A stretch of 64,000 nucleotides of DNA from Eubacteriaceae bacterium (GTDB lineage Bacteria; Bacillota; Clostridia; Peptostreptococcales; Anaerovoracaceae): contig CABIWW010000013.1 of NCBI GenBank assembly GCA_902362435.1, positions 1 to 64,000 on the forward strand, read 5' to 3'. Below the pieces are notes generated by a model. It was given only the letters and a program-made list of their open reading frames with translations, had not been told where the DNA came from and did not search any database. Position 1 is the first letter of the stretch; every line of letters starts with the position of its first letter. Both the position numbers and the translations under genes were made by a program. Shown here piece by piece: positions 18,483 through 27,435 of the stretch.

Positions 18483-19547
18483 TCAAATCTGTTTATCTTT
18501 ATCCGTCCTCATTATTATCTCTTCGGTTTTCCGATTGAGTCCGAAATATATCACGTTTTCTATGATGCCGGCATTTTTTCTGATGTCGAGCGAGTCGGTG
18601 CACCGGCTGAGCATCGCAAGGTAATGGTACAGGTTGAAGCGCAGATCCGGTTCGATCCGTGCGCGGAATTCGTCTGCGGTCTCGTTCGCGGCGTCGAACT
18701 TGAATCGAAAGAGCAGCGGGTTGTATGCGCCTGACTCTATATTTTCATCGATATCGTCGACCGCGTCTATCATGTAGATCCATTTGCCGAGGTGATATCC
18801 TGCGCGTGCCAGCAGCCCGCGCGTGTCATTGCCGGGCGATGCAAAGCCGCACGGTTCGTCCTGCATGCCGGAAGCGCCGGGAGCATCCGGATCATCAGAG
18901 CGTTCGCTGCTGCCGGGCGATGTTCCGATGTATGTACGATCGTCCTGCATGCCGGAAATACCGGGATCGCCTCGGTCACCGTGATGTTTATGCTGCGGCG
19001 GTTCGCTCCCGTAGACTGTTCGCAGACCTTCGGTGAATATGTCTTCCATTATCTTCGAAAATGCTTCGGCCGCCATGTCTATGCTGGCGCATTTTTCTCG
19101 TTCGAGTGCGGAAAGCGCAGACAGGTGGTTTTCTATGCTGCTGCAAAGCTCCGGGTACAGGCGGTTCAGTCTGCGGAAGATCCGCTTCATCATCAGCATC
19201 ACAGGCTTTGCGTAGGCCTTGCCTTCGTCAGCTGCGTCATCGGCAAGTTTGTACCAGGCGAGTATCAGCATGACGTCTCCCGCATAGTCTATGGCACGAT
19301 TGCGGATCACTGTCTTTTTCTTTATGACAGGATGCGCGATGCAGTGCTCCTGAACGGGGGTATCGCTTTCATCGCTGAGCGAGGCGAGCAGTATCGCCAG
19401 GAAAGCCGCATCGTAGCTCAGCGCCATGCGCGGCAGCTGGCCGTATCTGCGGCCTATGGATTTGCATACGCCGCAGTAGTAACCTGTATATACCTCGTAT
19501 TCGCGGACCTTGAGTTCACCCTTGTCGATCTTTACATAACCTAACAT
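18483..19547 (-). CDS. DUF5685 family protein
   Basis: Codes for 354 residues, starting MLGYVKIDKGELKVREYEVYTGYYCGVCKSIGRRYGQLPRM; the CGVC pair and this opening are typical of the DUF5685 family, often found beside J-domain genes in Clostridia. It is mainly helical and cytoplasmic, function unknown. Residues about 180-245 are an insertion of two imperfect repeats, each containing PG(I/A)SGMQD(D/E), absent from what I know of the family. It begins the three-gene run that continues with the J-domain and membrane-protein genes. Confidence 0.8.
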   Translation of the reverse strand: MLGYVKIDKGELKVREYEVYTGYYCGVCKSIGRRYGQLPRMALSYDAAFLAILLASLSDESDTPVQEHCIAHPVIKKKTVIRNRAIDYAGDVMLILAWYKLADDAADEGKAYAKPVMLMMKRIFRRLNRLYPELCSSIENHLSALSALEREKCASIDMAAEAFSKIMEDIFTEGLRTVYGSEPPQHKHHGDRGDPGISGMQDDRTYIGTSPGSSERSDDPDAPGASGMQDEPCGFASPGNDTRGLLARAGYHLGKWIYMIDAVDDIDENIESGAYNPLLFRFKFDAANETADEFRARIEPDLRFNLYHYLAMLSRCTDSLDIRKNAGIIENVIYFGLNRKTEEIIMRTDKDKQI

Positions 19548-19604
19548 AAGGACAGACTATCACAAATATGTGATGATTTCAAATGGAGAAAAGGTGAAGA
19601 TTTC

Positions 19605-21743
19605 CTATTTTCTGACGATCCTGTAATACAGCCTGGATGTGAGCAGATACACGACGATGTAGAACACCGTGAATGCCAGGAAACATCCCGCTGTGCAAAG
19701 CGCGAACAGCTTCTTGTCGAACAGGTTCATCAGCGTCATCACCCTGAAAATGAACGGGAAGTCGAACGCCACGTGGATGCCGGCCGTGACGAGAGGCAGG
19801 AAGAACACGATCAGTATCTGCGAGTTGATCGATCTGCGGACTTCGGTATGGCTCATCCCCACATTCTGCAGTATCTCGAATCGTTTTCTGTCCTCGTAGC
19901 CCTCCGTCAGCTGTTTGTAGTACATTATCAGCACGGTAGCCATCAGGAACAGCAGGCCGAGGAAGATGCCGATGAAGAACAGACCGGTAAAATCAGCTGT
20001 ATAAGACACTGATTCTACGCTCCTGCACTGGAGGGAGACTGTGCTGCCCGGCGCTGTATCGTTTTCGCCGGCACTATCATTGGTAGCGGCACCGCTGTTC
20101 TGATCCGAGTGGCTCTTCGCATCCGGGCTGCTGTTCTGATCCGCACTGCTGCCCGCATCCAGACCGCTGATCGCTGCCAGGGCTTGATCATATACACGTC
20201 CGATGGCATCGCTGTTTTCTTTGGGATCGCCCTTGATGTCAGTCATGTAGTTGAAGCTGATAAACGACTGGTCATCGCCCGAAAGCTCGGCTGATGTCTC
20301 GAGGATCTTTTCGATCACGGAAATATCCTTCACGATGATGAAGCAGCCGCTGTTTATAGATGCGACGATATTGCTGTTTCTGATCATGGAATCGAGCTCG
20401 CCACTGATATCGAACTGCTGTCCGTCGATAGTCAATGTATCGCTGCCTGATCCGGGAGCCTCAGATGAGCCGGTATAGTACACAAGCACGTCGCTGTCAC
20501 TGTCGAGCTTCATGTGGCGGCCGCTGCAGCGGTTGTAGTCTTCGAGCGGGATGAATACCAGAGTCGAGATCTGGTCGAGCATATCCACTGCAGACGAGCT
20601 CTGATATATGTCGGGATCTGTAGTGAATCCGCCTGACTTTTCATCGTAGAATGCGTTTATTGAAAGATCCCGGTATGTGATCGCGTCTTTTCCGGCAAGG
20701 CCTTCTTTGCTGATCGCATCATCCAGCAGTGAGGCTGCTTCGGGAGCACCCGGGTCATCGACCGATGCGGTCATCACAAACTCGGCAGGGTAGCGTATCC
20801 TGAGCATTTCATTCGATCCGAGGTACATGAACATAGTTGCGGAAACCATTACGAGCACCATAGTGGAAAGGATGCAGATGTTCGCGAGGCCTGCCGCGTT
20901 TCGTTTCATCCTGTAAAGCATCGACGAGATGCTGATGAAGTGCTTTGTTCTGTAATAGTAATTCTTGTTTTTTCGCAGCAGCTTCAGCAGTGCGATACTG
21001 CCTGCGGTGAACAGCAGGTATGTACCCGCGATGACGAGCACTACGGCCGCGAAGAACAGCATGAATGCCGTGATCGGATTCTTTACAGTAACAGCGATAT
21101 AATAACCGGCGCCGAGAAGGATGACTCCGAGCACTGCCAGCGCCCATTTCGCTTTGGGCTCGCGTTCGCCTGCGCTGTCACTCCTGAGGAGCTCGACTGG
21201 GCGCGCTTTGTGTATCAGCCTGATGGAGTTCAGCAGCATCAGCATGAATATGGCTCCTGTCAGAATTAGGCTTTTTGCTATAGCAGAGCCTGATATGTAA
21301 AACCCCACAGGAACCGCAGCGCCGAGCATTTTCAATAGTATCAGGTATATCAGCTTGTCGAGCAGTATCCCGAAAACCGTACCGCACACTGCGACGACTA
21401 TATAAGTATATAAAGTCTCGAACGCGATGATCTTCGCGATATGGCGCTTTTCCATACCTAGGATGTTGTAAAGCCCGAACTCGCCCTGCCTGCGTTTCAG
21501 CAGAAAGCTGTTGACATAAAACAGGAAGATCACAGCGAAGATCGAGACGATCAGCTGTCCCATGTTCATGTAACTCCTGATGATGCTGCCGCCCCACAGA
21601 TCGGTCAGGCTGCTGTTGTCTCCGAGCGAGCATATTATGTAATATATCGCCGCCGTGAACGTGCAGGCGATCATGTACGGCAGATATATCCTGCGGTTTT
21701 TGATGATGTTGCTGAACGCCATGCCGAGGTAGATCCTAATCAT
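19605..21743 (-). CDS. bceB: BceB-type ABC transporter permease
   Basis: Codes for 712 residues from the ATG at 21743, which overlaps the ATPase stop by eight bases; the longer upstream frame is not used. Ten membrane segments are arranged as FtsX-like blocks, with a large extracellular domain of about 230 residues near 320-560, the hallmark of BceB permeases. The opening MIRIYLGMAFSNIIKNRRIYLPYM is typical. BceAB removes cell-wall-active peptides such as bacitracin or lantibiotics from their lipid targets and, with BceS, senses the drug by transport flux. A Ser/Asp/Asn-rich insert (near 20030-20175) interrupts the extracellular domain. The drug specificity is not predictable from sequence. 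Confidence 0.9.
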   Translation of the reverse strand: MIRIYLGMAFSNIIKNRRIYLPYMIACTFTAAIYYIICSLGDNSSLTDLWGGSIIRSYMNMGQLIVSIFAVIFLFYVNSFLLKRRQGEFGLYNILGMEKRHIAKIIAFETLYTYIVVAVCGTVFGILLDKLIYLILLKMLGAAVPVGFYISGSAIAKSLILTGAIFMLMLLNSIRLIHKARPVELLRSDSAGEREPKAKWALAVLGVILLGAGYYIAVTVKNPITAFMLFFAAVVLVIAGTYLLFTAGSIALLKLLRKNKNYYYRTKHFISISSMLYRMKRNAAGLANICILSTMVLVMVSATMFMYLGSNEMLRIRYPAEFVMTASVDDPGAPEAASLLDDAISKEGLAGKDAITYRDLSINAFYDEKSGGFTTDPDIYQSSSAVDMLDQISTLVFIPLEDYNRCSGRHMKLDSDSDVLVYYTGSSEAPGSGSDTLTIDGQQFDISGELDSMIRNSNIVASINSGCFIIVKDISVIEKILETSAELSGDDQSFISFNYMTDIKGDPKENSDAIGRVYDQALAAISGLDAGSSADQNSSPDAKSHSDQNSGAATNDSAGENDTAPGSTVSLQCRSVESVSYTADFTGLFFIGIFLGLLFLMATVLIMYYKQLTEGYEDRKRFEILQNVGMSHTEVRRSINSQILIVFFLPLVTAGIHVAFDFPFIFRVMTLMNLFDKKLFALCTAGCFLAFTVFYIVVYLLTSRLYYRIVRK

Positions 21744-22506
21744 TGTGACCACCGCCTGTCGCCATAGTCGTGAGTGTGTCGGAAATGCGCTGGAACATCT
21801 CTTCAGAAGTGGCATTTCCGCGGTACATCTGGTGGAATACCGTTCCGTCGCTGATGAAGAGGACTCTGCCTGCGTGGCTTGCAGCCTTGACCGAGTGGGT
21901 CACCATCACGATGGTCTGTCCTTCGCGGTTGATCATGCTGAAAAGCTTCAGCAGCTCGTCTGCGGAACGCGAGTCGAGCGCGCCTGTCGGTTCATCTGCC
22001 AGGATCAGCTGCGGTGAGGTTATCAGTGCGCGGGCGACTGCTGCACGCTGTTTCTGTCCGCCGGAGACCTCGTAAGGGTATTTGTAGAGAATGTCGGAGA
22101 TGCCGAGCATCGCTGCCAGCGGCTTGAGTCTCTTGCTCATCTCGCCGTATTTTTTGCCGGAAAGCACCAGCGGCAGGAAAATGTTGTCCTTGAGGTTGAA
22201 CGTGTCGAGCAGGTTGAAGTCCTGAAACACGAATCCCAGGTTGCTGCGCCTGAATGCGGACAGTTCCTTTTCACTGATCGCAGTGATATCATTGCCGCTG
22301 AGCAGTACCTGGCCGCGCGTCGGTTTATCGAGCGCCGCGAGTATATTGAGCAGTGTCGTCTTGCCTGAGCCTGACTCTCCCATGATGGCGATGTATTCGC
22401 CTTTTTCTACGGAAAGGTTCACGTTCCTGAGAGCAGTCACGCTGGTGCCGCCGAATCGTGTGGTGTACACTTTCTGCAGGCCTTTTACTTCGAGTAAAAC
22501 AGTCAT
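21736..22506 (-). CDS. bceA: BceA-type ABC transporter ATPase
   Basis: Codes for 256 residues from an ATG after AAGGAGGC. Walker A GESGSGKTTLLN near 41-52, signature VSGGQKQRAAVARA near 144 and Walker [14 protein letters not shown] near 165 are intact. The sequence is of the MacB/LolD/BceA class. It overlaps the permease gene and is therefore translated with it. It is separated from the two-component genes by a terminator, so it likely has its own BceR-dependent promoter in 22507-22555. Confidence 0.92.
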   Translation of the reverse strand: MTVLLEVKGLQKVYTTRFGGTSVTALRNVNLSVEKGEYIAIMGESGSGKTTLLNILAALDKPTRGQVLLSGNDITAISEKELSAFRRSNLGFVFQDFNLLDTFNLKDNIFLPLVLSGKKYGEMSKRLKPLAAMLGISDILYKYPYEVSGGQKQRAAVARALITSPQLILADEPTGALDSRSADELLKLFSMINREGQTIVMVTHSVKAASHAGRVLFISDGTVFHQMYRGNATSEEMFQRISDTLTTMATGGGHND

Positions 22507-22555
22507 ATTTATGCCTCCTTGAATCCTGTTGATCTATCATGTATCAATGGTAACA

Positions 22556-22603
22556 GATCAAAAACGACGCAGCCATTCATCTGTCTTACGATCGCTGCGT
22601 CGT
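22556..22603 (-). terminator. Terminator between bceRS and bceAB
   Basis: ACGACGCAG (22564-22572) pairs with CTGCGTCGT (22595-22603). Read on the minus strand it is followed by TTTTTGATC. It should stop bceRS transcription and leave bceAB under its own promoter. Confidence 0.8.
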
Positions 22604-22661
22604 ATCTTTCATTTTTGTAATGTTCGCCGGCAGTCGTGCCGGCGGCCTCAGATGGGAAGGA

Positions 22662-23663
22662 TCATTCGGGCGTGATCTCGTATGTCTGCAGGTCGATCTT
22701 CACGGTCGTGCCTTTGCCGACTTCCGAGCTGATCGTCATCGAGTGCGAGAGACGCATCAGTATCTCTTTGCACAGATACAGGCCGAGCCCGGTGGATTTT
22801 CTGAAAGTGCGGCCGTTGTAGCCGGTGAAGCCCTTTTCGCCGATACGCGGGATATCTTCCGGTGCGATCCCGATGCCTGTGTCGCTGATAATGAGAGTTT
22901 TAGGAGTTTCATATGATATGGAAATGCTGCCGCTGCTCGTGTATTTCAGGGAGTTCGACAGGATCTGCTCTATCACGAAGCCGAGCCATTTCTCGTCAGT
23001 ATTGACGATGAGAGCGGTATCTTCGATGTTGAGACGTATTTTTTTGGAAATGAAAAGCGGAGCGTATTTGCGGACCGACTGTTTCACGATGGAGTCGAGG
23101 CTGTGTTGCTTTATCACGTAGTCAGTCTGTTCGGCCTCGAGCCTGACATATGAGAGCGCCATGCTGACGTACTGCTCTATCTTGAACAGCTGCACATTCA
23201 TCGGCGAGCTCTTTTCCTGATCCTGCAGCAGCATATGCATCGCGGAGATCGGAACTTTGATCTGGTGCACCCACATCGCATAGTAGTCCTGCATCTGGTT
23301 CCTAGATCCTGTGCTTTCGGCGATCACTGCATTGCGGTCTTTGTAAAGCCTGCGGATCAGGTCTGTGTATGCACGGTCGACAGCGTTTTCGGGGCGGGGC
23401 AGTGAATCGAGCGATTCGGTGATCACATCAGCGGCAAGCAGGAGCGCGCTCAGCTTTTTATAATATGAAGAAAAATCATATATCGCGCAGAACACGCATA
23501 TGACGGCACATATCAGCGCCGCGTAGAGCACAGCGTAGGTATTTGCATCATAAAGAAAAAACACTCCTGCAAAGATCAGCGAAAAGATGCAGAAGCGTAT
23601 GATCCGGGGCAGTCGGCTGCGGATGTATGTCCGGATGGCGATAGATCTTATGTTGTTTTTCAT
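22662..23663 (-). CDS. bceS: BceS-type intramembrane-sensing histidine kinase
   Basis: Codes for 333 residues from ATG 23663, overlapping the regulator stop by four bases (ATGA); the long upstream extension is an out-of-frame reading of the regulator gene. Two membrane helices near 22-65 have almost no extracellular loop, which defines this kinase class. The phosphorylated His lies in YYAMWVHQIKVPISAM near 137. The ATPase domain has the N box (EQILSNSLKYT), G1 box (ISDTGIGI) and G2 box (STGLGLYL). It receives its signal from BceAB and phosphorylates BceR. Confidence 0.93.
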   Translation of the reverse strand: MKNNIRSIAIRTYIRSRLPRIIRFCIFSLIFAGVFFLYDANTYAVLYAALICAVICVFCAIYDFSSYYKKLSALLLAADVITESLDSLPRPENAVDRAYTDLIRRLYKDRNAVIAESTGSRNQMQDYYAMWVHQIKVPISAMHMLLQDQEKSSPMNVQLFKIEQYVSMALSYVRLEAEQTDYVIKQHSLDSIVKQSVRKYAPLFISKKIRLNIEDTALIVNTDEKWLGFVIEQILSNSLKYTSSGSISISYETPKTLIISDTGIGIAPEDIPRIGEKGFTGYNGRTFRKSTGLGLYLCKEILMRLSHSMTISSEVGKGTTVKIDLQTYEITPE

Positions 23664-24334
23664 TCTATTATATACCCCATTCCTTTTTTGGTCTTTATCA
23701 GGTCGGTGATCCCGATGGACGCCAGTGCCTTTCGAAGGCGCGTGATGTTGACCGACAGCGTGTTCTCGTCCACGAAGCAGTCGGTCTCCCACAGCCTGTT
23801 CATGAGCGTGTCGCGCGTGACGACCTGCCCTTTGCTTTCCATGAGTATCGTGAGTATCTTGTTCTCGTTTTTGGAAAGCTCCAGCTTTCGGTCTTCGAAC
23901 GAGACGCTGCATGCGGAGCTGTTGAGGATCACGCCGTTGTGCTGCAGCACGGCGGGGCGGCTCGCGGTGAAGTCGTAGGTCCTGCGCAGGAGCGCCTGGA
24001 TCTTGGCGAGCAGCATGTCCATGTCGAAAGGTTTTGCGACGAAATCGTCGGCGCCCATGTTTATCGCCATCACGATGTTCATGTTGTCTCCCGCGGAAGA
24101 TATGAACATGACGGGGACTTCGGATATCCTGCGGATCTCGCGGCACCAGTGGTAGCCGTTGAAGAAGGGCAGGGATATATCCATCAGCACGAGGTGAGGC
24201 TCCAGTGCGATGGTCTGGGAAAGCACGTTTCTGAAGTCCGTGCAGACTTTTGACTCAAAACCCCAGCTCGTGAGCTTTTCTGCGATCGAATATGCTATTG
24301 TTTCGTCGTCTTCGACGATGAATATCCTGTACAC
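23660..24334 (-). CDS. bceR: BceR-type response regulator (OmpR family)
   Basis: Codes for 224 residues from a GTG preceded by AAAGGAGG. The receiver domain 1-115 has the acidic pair EDDE and phospho-acceptor Asp in LVLMDISLPFFNG near 52. The C-terminal winged helix 130-224 includes NENKILTILMESKGQVVTRDTLMNRLW and the end TKKGMGYIIE. It pairs with the overlapping kinase gene and should activate bceAB when wall-active peptides are present. Confidence 0.94.
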   Translation of the reverse strand: MYRIFIVEDDETIAYSIAEKLTSWGFESKVCTDFRNVLSQTIALEPHLVLMDISLPFFNGYHWCREIRRISEVPVMFISSAGDNMNIVMAINMGADDFVAKPFDMDMLLAKIQALLRRTYDFTASRPAVLQHNGVILNSSACSVSFEDRKLELSKNENKILTILMESKGQVVTRDTLMNRLWETDCFVDENTLSVNITRLRKALASIGITDLIKTKKGMGYIIE

Positions 24335-24352
24335 CGGAGCCTCCTTTCGGGA

Positions 24353-25534
24353 CTATGCGAGTATGCGTCTGTAGAGCTCGAATCCGCTCAGCAGTACTTT
24401 TTCATCGAAGTCGAAATCGACGCTGTGGAGCGGGATGCCTGTGCCTGTGCCGAGCAGGAAAAATACTGCGGGCGCGTAGTGACCGTAGAACGAGAAGTCC
24501 TCTGAGATCACGAGCGGCTCTGCGAATTCCTCGTATCCGCCCGGAAGTCCTCTGAGCACCGGCAGTATCTCATTGTAGAGATCGACGTCATTGATCACAG
24601 GCGGGTAGCCTTCGCTGTTGGAAAACTCTGTGCTGCAGCCGTATTCGTCTGCTATCTCGGTGAGCGTGCTCCTGAGCAGGTTTATTATCATGTTGAAATT
24701 CTCTTCGCTGAATGCGCGGACCGTGCCGAGGAAATGCGTGTAGTCGGAAACTATATTTCTGGCGTAGCCGCTGACCATCTTGCCGATGTGGATGATAGTC
24801 TTGTCTTCCGGCTCTTTCTGCGGTGCGCGCGGCAGATCGCCGACCCCTTCTGGGAAGCGCGGTACTGCACCCGGGATCTGTGCGTGCTTTGCATAAACAC
24901 GTCTGAGATATTCGGTGCCTATGTAAAGCGCATCGATGCCTTCGTAAGGCGCTGTGCCGTGTGCGGCTTTGCCGTATATGTCTATGTTGATTTCGGCTGA
25001 TTTCGGCATCAGCGCGTGCGGTCTGGATGCGATCTTTCCTGCGTCGATGAACGGCCACATGTGTATGCCGAAGACTTTTGTCACATTATATGTTGTAAAG
25101 ATGCCGCTCTGGCATATCTCCTTGGCGCCGCCGAGCGTCTCCTCGGCCGGCTGGAAGATCAGCAGCACGTTGCATTTCAGCTCGTCGAGGGTGTTCACGT
25201 ACTGTCCGAGCGTCAGGACCATCGCCATGTGTCCGTCGTGCCCGCAGGCGTGCATTTTGTTTTCGTGTGTGGAACGGTAGCTGCACGTGTTCGTTTCCTG
25301 GACAGGCAGTCCGTCCATGTCGGCGCGGAACGCGTACGTTTCTTTCTGTCCTTTGTCGAAATATGCGCAGATGCCGGATCCGCAGAGGAATGTGAGTCTG
25401 CAGTTCAGCTGCTCGAGCACGGAAAGCAGATATTTTTTCGTTTCCGGCAGGTCGCGGTCAAGCTCCGGTATCATGTGCAGGTTTCGCCTGTGTGTTTTCA
25501 GTAATTCTTCGTAGTTCAGTTCTGTATTGTTCAT
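24353..25534 (-). CDS. M20-family amidohydrolase/peptidase
   Basis: Codes for 393 residues. The ATG at 25534 is preceded by AGGGGAT; a longer in-frame opening has no such site. The metal motif HACGHDGHMAM near 107-117, FQPAEETLGG near 143 and a final SEDFSFYG near 349 match the IAA-amino-acid/hippurate hydrolase branch of M20. The dimerisation-domain motif HGTAPYEGIDA is also present. Such enzymes cleave N-acyl amino acids or aminoacyl amides in the cytoplasm. It stands alone, divergent from the CCA-adding enzyme gene. The substrate is not assigned. Confidence 0.9.
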   Translation of the reverse strand: MNNTELNYEELLKTHRRNLHMIPELDRDLPETKKYLLSVLEQLNCRLTFLCGSGICAYFDKGQKETYAFRADMDGLPVQETNTCSYRSTHENKMHACGHDGHMAMVLTLGQYVNTLDELKCNVLLIFQPAEETLGGAKEICQSGIFTTYNVTKVFGIHMWPFIDAGKIASRPHALMPKSAEINIDIYGKAAHGTAPYEGIDALYIGTEYLRRVYAKHAQIPGAVPRFPEGVGDLPRAPQKEPEDKTIIHIGKMVSGYARNIVSDYTHFLGTVRAFSEENFNMIINLLRSTLTEIADEYGCSTEFSNSEGYPPVINDVDLYNEILPVLRGLPGGYEEFAEPLVISEDFSFYGHYAPAVFFLLGTGTGIPLHSVDFDFDEKVLLSGFELYRRILA

Positions 25535-25654
25535 TGTTATATCCCCTGTTGTTTTATTCAAAAGTATTGTACAGGTTTCGCGGCTGTGTATCAAGTGGTT
25601 TGTGATAGGAGAATGCTTGAAATTGCTAACTTTATCGGATGCATATAGTCGAGT

Positions 25655-25713
25655 CATCACATTTTTTCGGGCCTGATTTGGCTGAATGACTACATTTTTT
25701 CGGGTCTGAAATG
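25655..25713. repeat. Two tandem CATTTTTTCGGG(C/T)CTGA repeats
   Basis: Two near-identical units, CACATTTTTTCGGGCCTGA and CTACATTTTTTCGGGTCTGA, lie about 31 bases apart. Each has six T residues and a G/C-rich flank. No hairpin is formed. They may be protein-binding sites or part of a dispersed intergenic element; compare 15812 and 48924. Confidence 0.5.
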
Positions 25714-25806
25714 GAAAAAACTGCATGCCAGACAAATGAAAGAAGCGCCCGGACGTGCAGGAGGGCTGCCGCTTTGCAAAAAATCACACAGGGTGAATGG
25801 CATGCG

Positions 25807-25845
25807 TGGTATAATCATACTGTTAGACTCAGTATGCATGGAGGC
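25807..25845 (+). promoter_or_regulatory. Extended -10 promoter and ribosome-binding site for the CCA-adding enzyme
   Basis: TGG-TATAAT (25807-25815) is an extended -10 element with no good -35. GGAGGC (25840-25845) lies seven bases before the ATG at 25853 and decides that start among several in-frame ATGs. Confidence 0.65.
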
Positions 25846-25852
25846 GCAAGGT

Positions 25853-27418
25853 ATGAGAGACATCAGATCGATATATGAATTCAGAGCAGGGTGTACGGCG
25901 GTGAGAATGCTGAAAGCGGCAGGGCATAAGGCGTATTTTGTCGGCGGATGTGTACGGGACGAGATGACGAGGCGGATGAGCAGACCGTCTGCGGAAGATA
26001 TTTTCGGCTCCTGCCGGTATGCGCGTGCGTTGACAGATGAGCCGCATCTGCGCGGAAGCAGTAACATGATAGATATCGACATAACCACGAGCGCTACGCC
26101 CGAAGAGATGATGCGCATTTTCCATGGCATGAAGATAATCAAGACAGGTATAAAACACGGAACGATCACTCTGATCGCTGAGGCAGACGGTGGTGATGCG
26201 CCGCAGAACGAGAGCGGAGCGGATCAGAGAACCGGCGGGCAGGCTGGATCGGAGATCCTGGCAGAGTGCGGAGAGTCGGATAAAAGTGTGCGTATGGTGC
26301 CGCTGGAAATAACGACGTACAGGACAGAATCGGGATATTCTGACTGCAGGCACCCGGACAGCGTGGGATTCACGAGATCGCTCGAGGAGGACCTGAAACG
26401 CAGGGATTTTACGGTGAATGCGCTGGCGATGGATGAAAACGGCAGCATCACGGATATCCTCGGGGCGTCGGAAGACCTTAGGAATCGCGTGCTGCGTGCG
26501 GTGGGAGATCCTGACGAGCGGTTCAGAGAAGACGCGCTAAGGATAATGCGCGCGATGAGGTTTGCGTCTGTGCTGGGATTCAGGATCGAGGAGAAGACCG
26601 AGGCGGCGATGTTCAGGAACGGCGGGCTGCTTAAAAAACTGTCGGTGGAGCGGGTCTTTTCGGAGTTCAGGAAACTGGTGACAGGAAAGTATGCGCCTAA
26701 TGTGGTGCGGAGATACATAGACGTGCTAGGCGAAGTGTTCCCCGAGCTTTACGCGATGAAAGGCTTCGATCAGCGCAACAAGTACCACAAATACGATGTG
26801 CTGGAGCATTGCATACATGCTATGGAGGCAGTGAAGACGACTCCTGAAAACCGCGAATATATGAAGACTGCGGCGCTTTTCCACGATATAGGAAAGCCGC
26901 TCACTTATTCGCCGGATGATACGGGCCGGGGCCATTTCTTCGGGCATGCGGCGAAGGGCGCGGAGGTCACTGCGGAGATAATGAAGCGGTTCAGGGTCGA
27001 CAAGGCGTTTGCGGACAGGGTGGTGCTGCTGGTGAAGTATCACGACATGCTGTTCGAAAGCGACGAGCGGCTGCTGAAAAAATGGATGAGAAAATTCACG
27101 CCGGAGGTGCTGTTCGAGATACTTGCGATCAAGTTTGCGGACAATCTGGCGACGGGCAACATGACAGAAGCGCTCAAAGTGAAATTCAGCGAGATAGAAA
27201 TGATGATGCGTGGAATACTAGAGCAGGAGCAGTGTTTTTCGCTAAAGGCTCTGGCGGTCGGCGGCAGCGATCTGCTGGCTGCGGGGATGGAGCCGGGACC
27301 TGCGGTCGGAGCGATGCTGGAGGTGCTGCTGGAAAAGGTCACGGACGGTGAGCTGGAAAACTCGAAGGACGTGCTGATGACTGAAGCGGAGCGCATCATG
27401 AGTGCGAATCACGGATGA
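25853..27418 (+). CDS. cca: CCA tRNA nucleotidyltransferase with HD domain
   Basis: Codes for 521 residues from ATG 25853. Class II nucleotidyltransferase motifs are clear: YFVGGCVRDEM near 24-34, DIDITTSATPEEM near 74, the RRDFTVNALAMD motif near 183 and a DPDERFREDALRIMRAMRFAS stretch near 217. An HD phosphohydrolase domain (LEHCIHAME; AALFHDIGKP) follows. It adds or repairs the CCA end of tRNAs. Two parts look inserted compared with a compact enzyme: about 30 residues between VRD and DIDIT, and a Gly/Asp/Gln-rich stretch (ADGGDAPQNESGADQRTGGQ) near 110-145. Its stop overlaps an ATG of the next gene region. Confidence 0.94.
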   Translation: MRDIRSIYEFRAGCTAVRMLKAAGHKAYFVGGCVRDEMTRRMSRPSAEDIFGSCRYARALTDEPHLRGSSNMIDIDITTSATPEEMMRIFHGMKIIKTGIKHGTITLIAEADGGDAPQNESGADQRTGGQAGSEILAECGESDKSVRMVPLEITTYRTESGYSDCRHPDSVGFTRSLEEDLKRRDFTVNALAMDENGSITDILGASEDLRNRVLRAVGDPDERFREDALRIMRAMRFASVLGFRIEEKTEAAMFRNGGLLKKLSVERVFSEFRKLVTGKYAPNVVRRYIDVLGEVFPELYAMKGFDQRNKYHKYDVLEHCIHAMEAVKTTPENREYMKTAALFHDIGKPLTYSPDDTGRGHFFGHAAKGAEVTAEIMKRFRVDKAFADRVVLLVKYHDMLFESDERLLKKWMRKFTPEVLFEILAIKFADNLATGNMTEALKVKFSEIEMMMRGILEQEQCFSLKALAVGGSDLLAAGMEPGPAVGAMLEVLLEKVTDGELENSKDVLMTEAERIMSANHG

Positions 27419-27435
27419 AAAGAGGTAATACGAAA

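Larger units (their letters stand above)
25535..25852. other. Divergent intergenic region with T-tract repeats
   Basis: No gene is seen. It contains the paired repeats at 25655-25713 and, near the right end, an extended -10 promoter for the CCA-adding enzyme gene. Confidence 0.5.

Noticed and set aside
19559-19574. ATCACA-AATA-TGTGAT as a CRP/FNR site before DUF5685
   Set aside because: The half-sites are in the wrong order and spacing for TGTGA-N6-TCACA; it is kept only as an unassigned inverted repeat.
23664-24146. Long N-terminal extension of the histidine kinase
   Set aside because: It reads the response-regulator gene out of frame; the ATGA overlap at 23660-23663 gives the real start.
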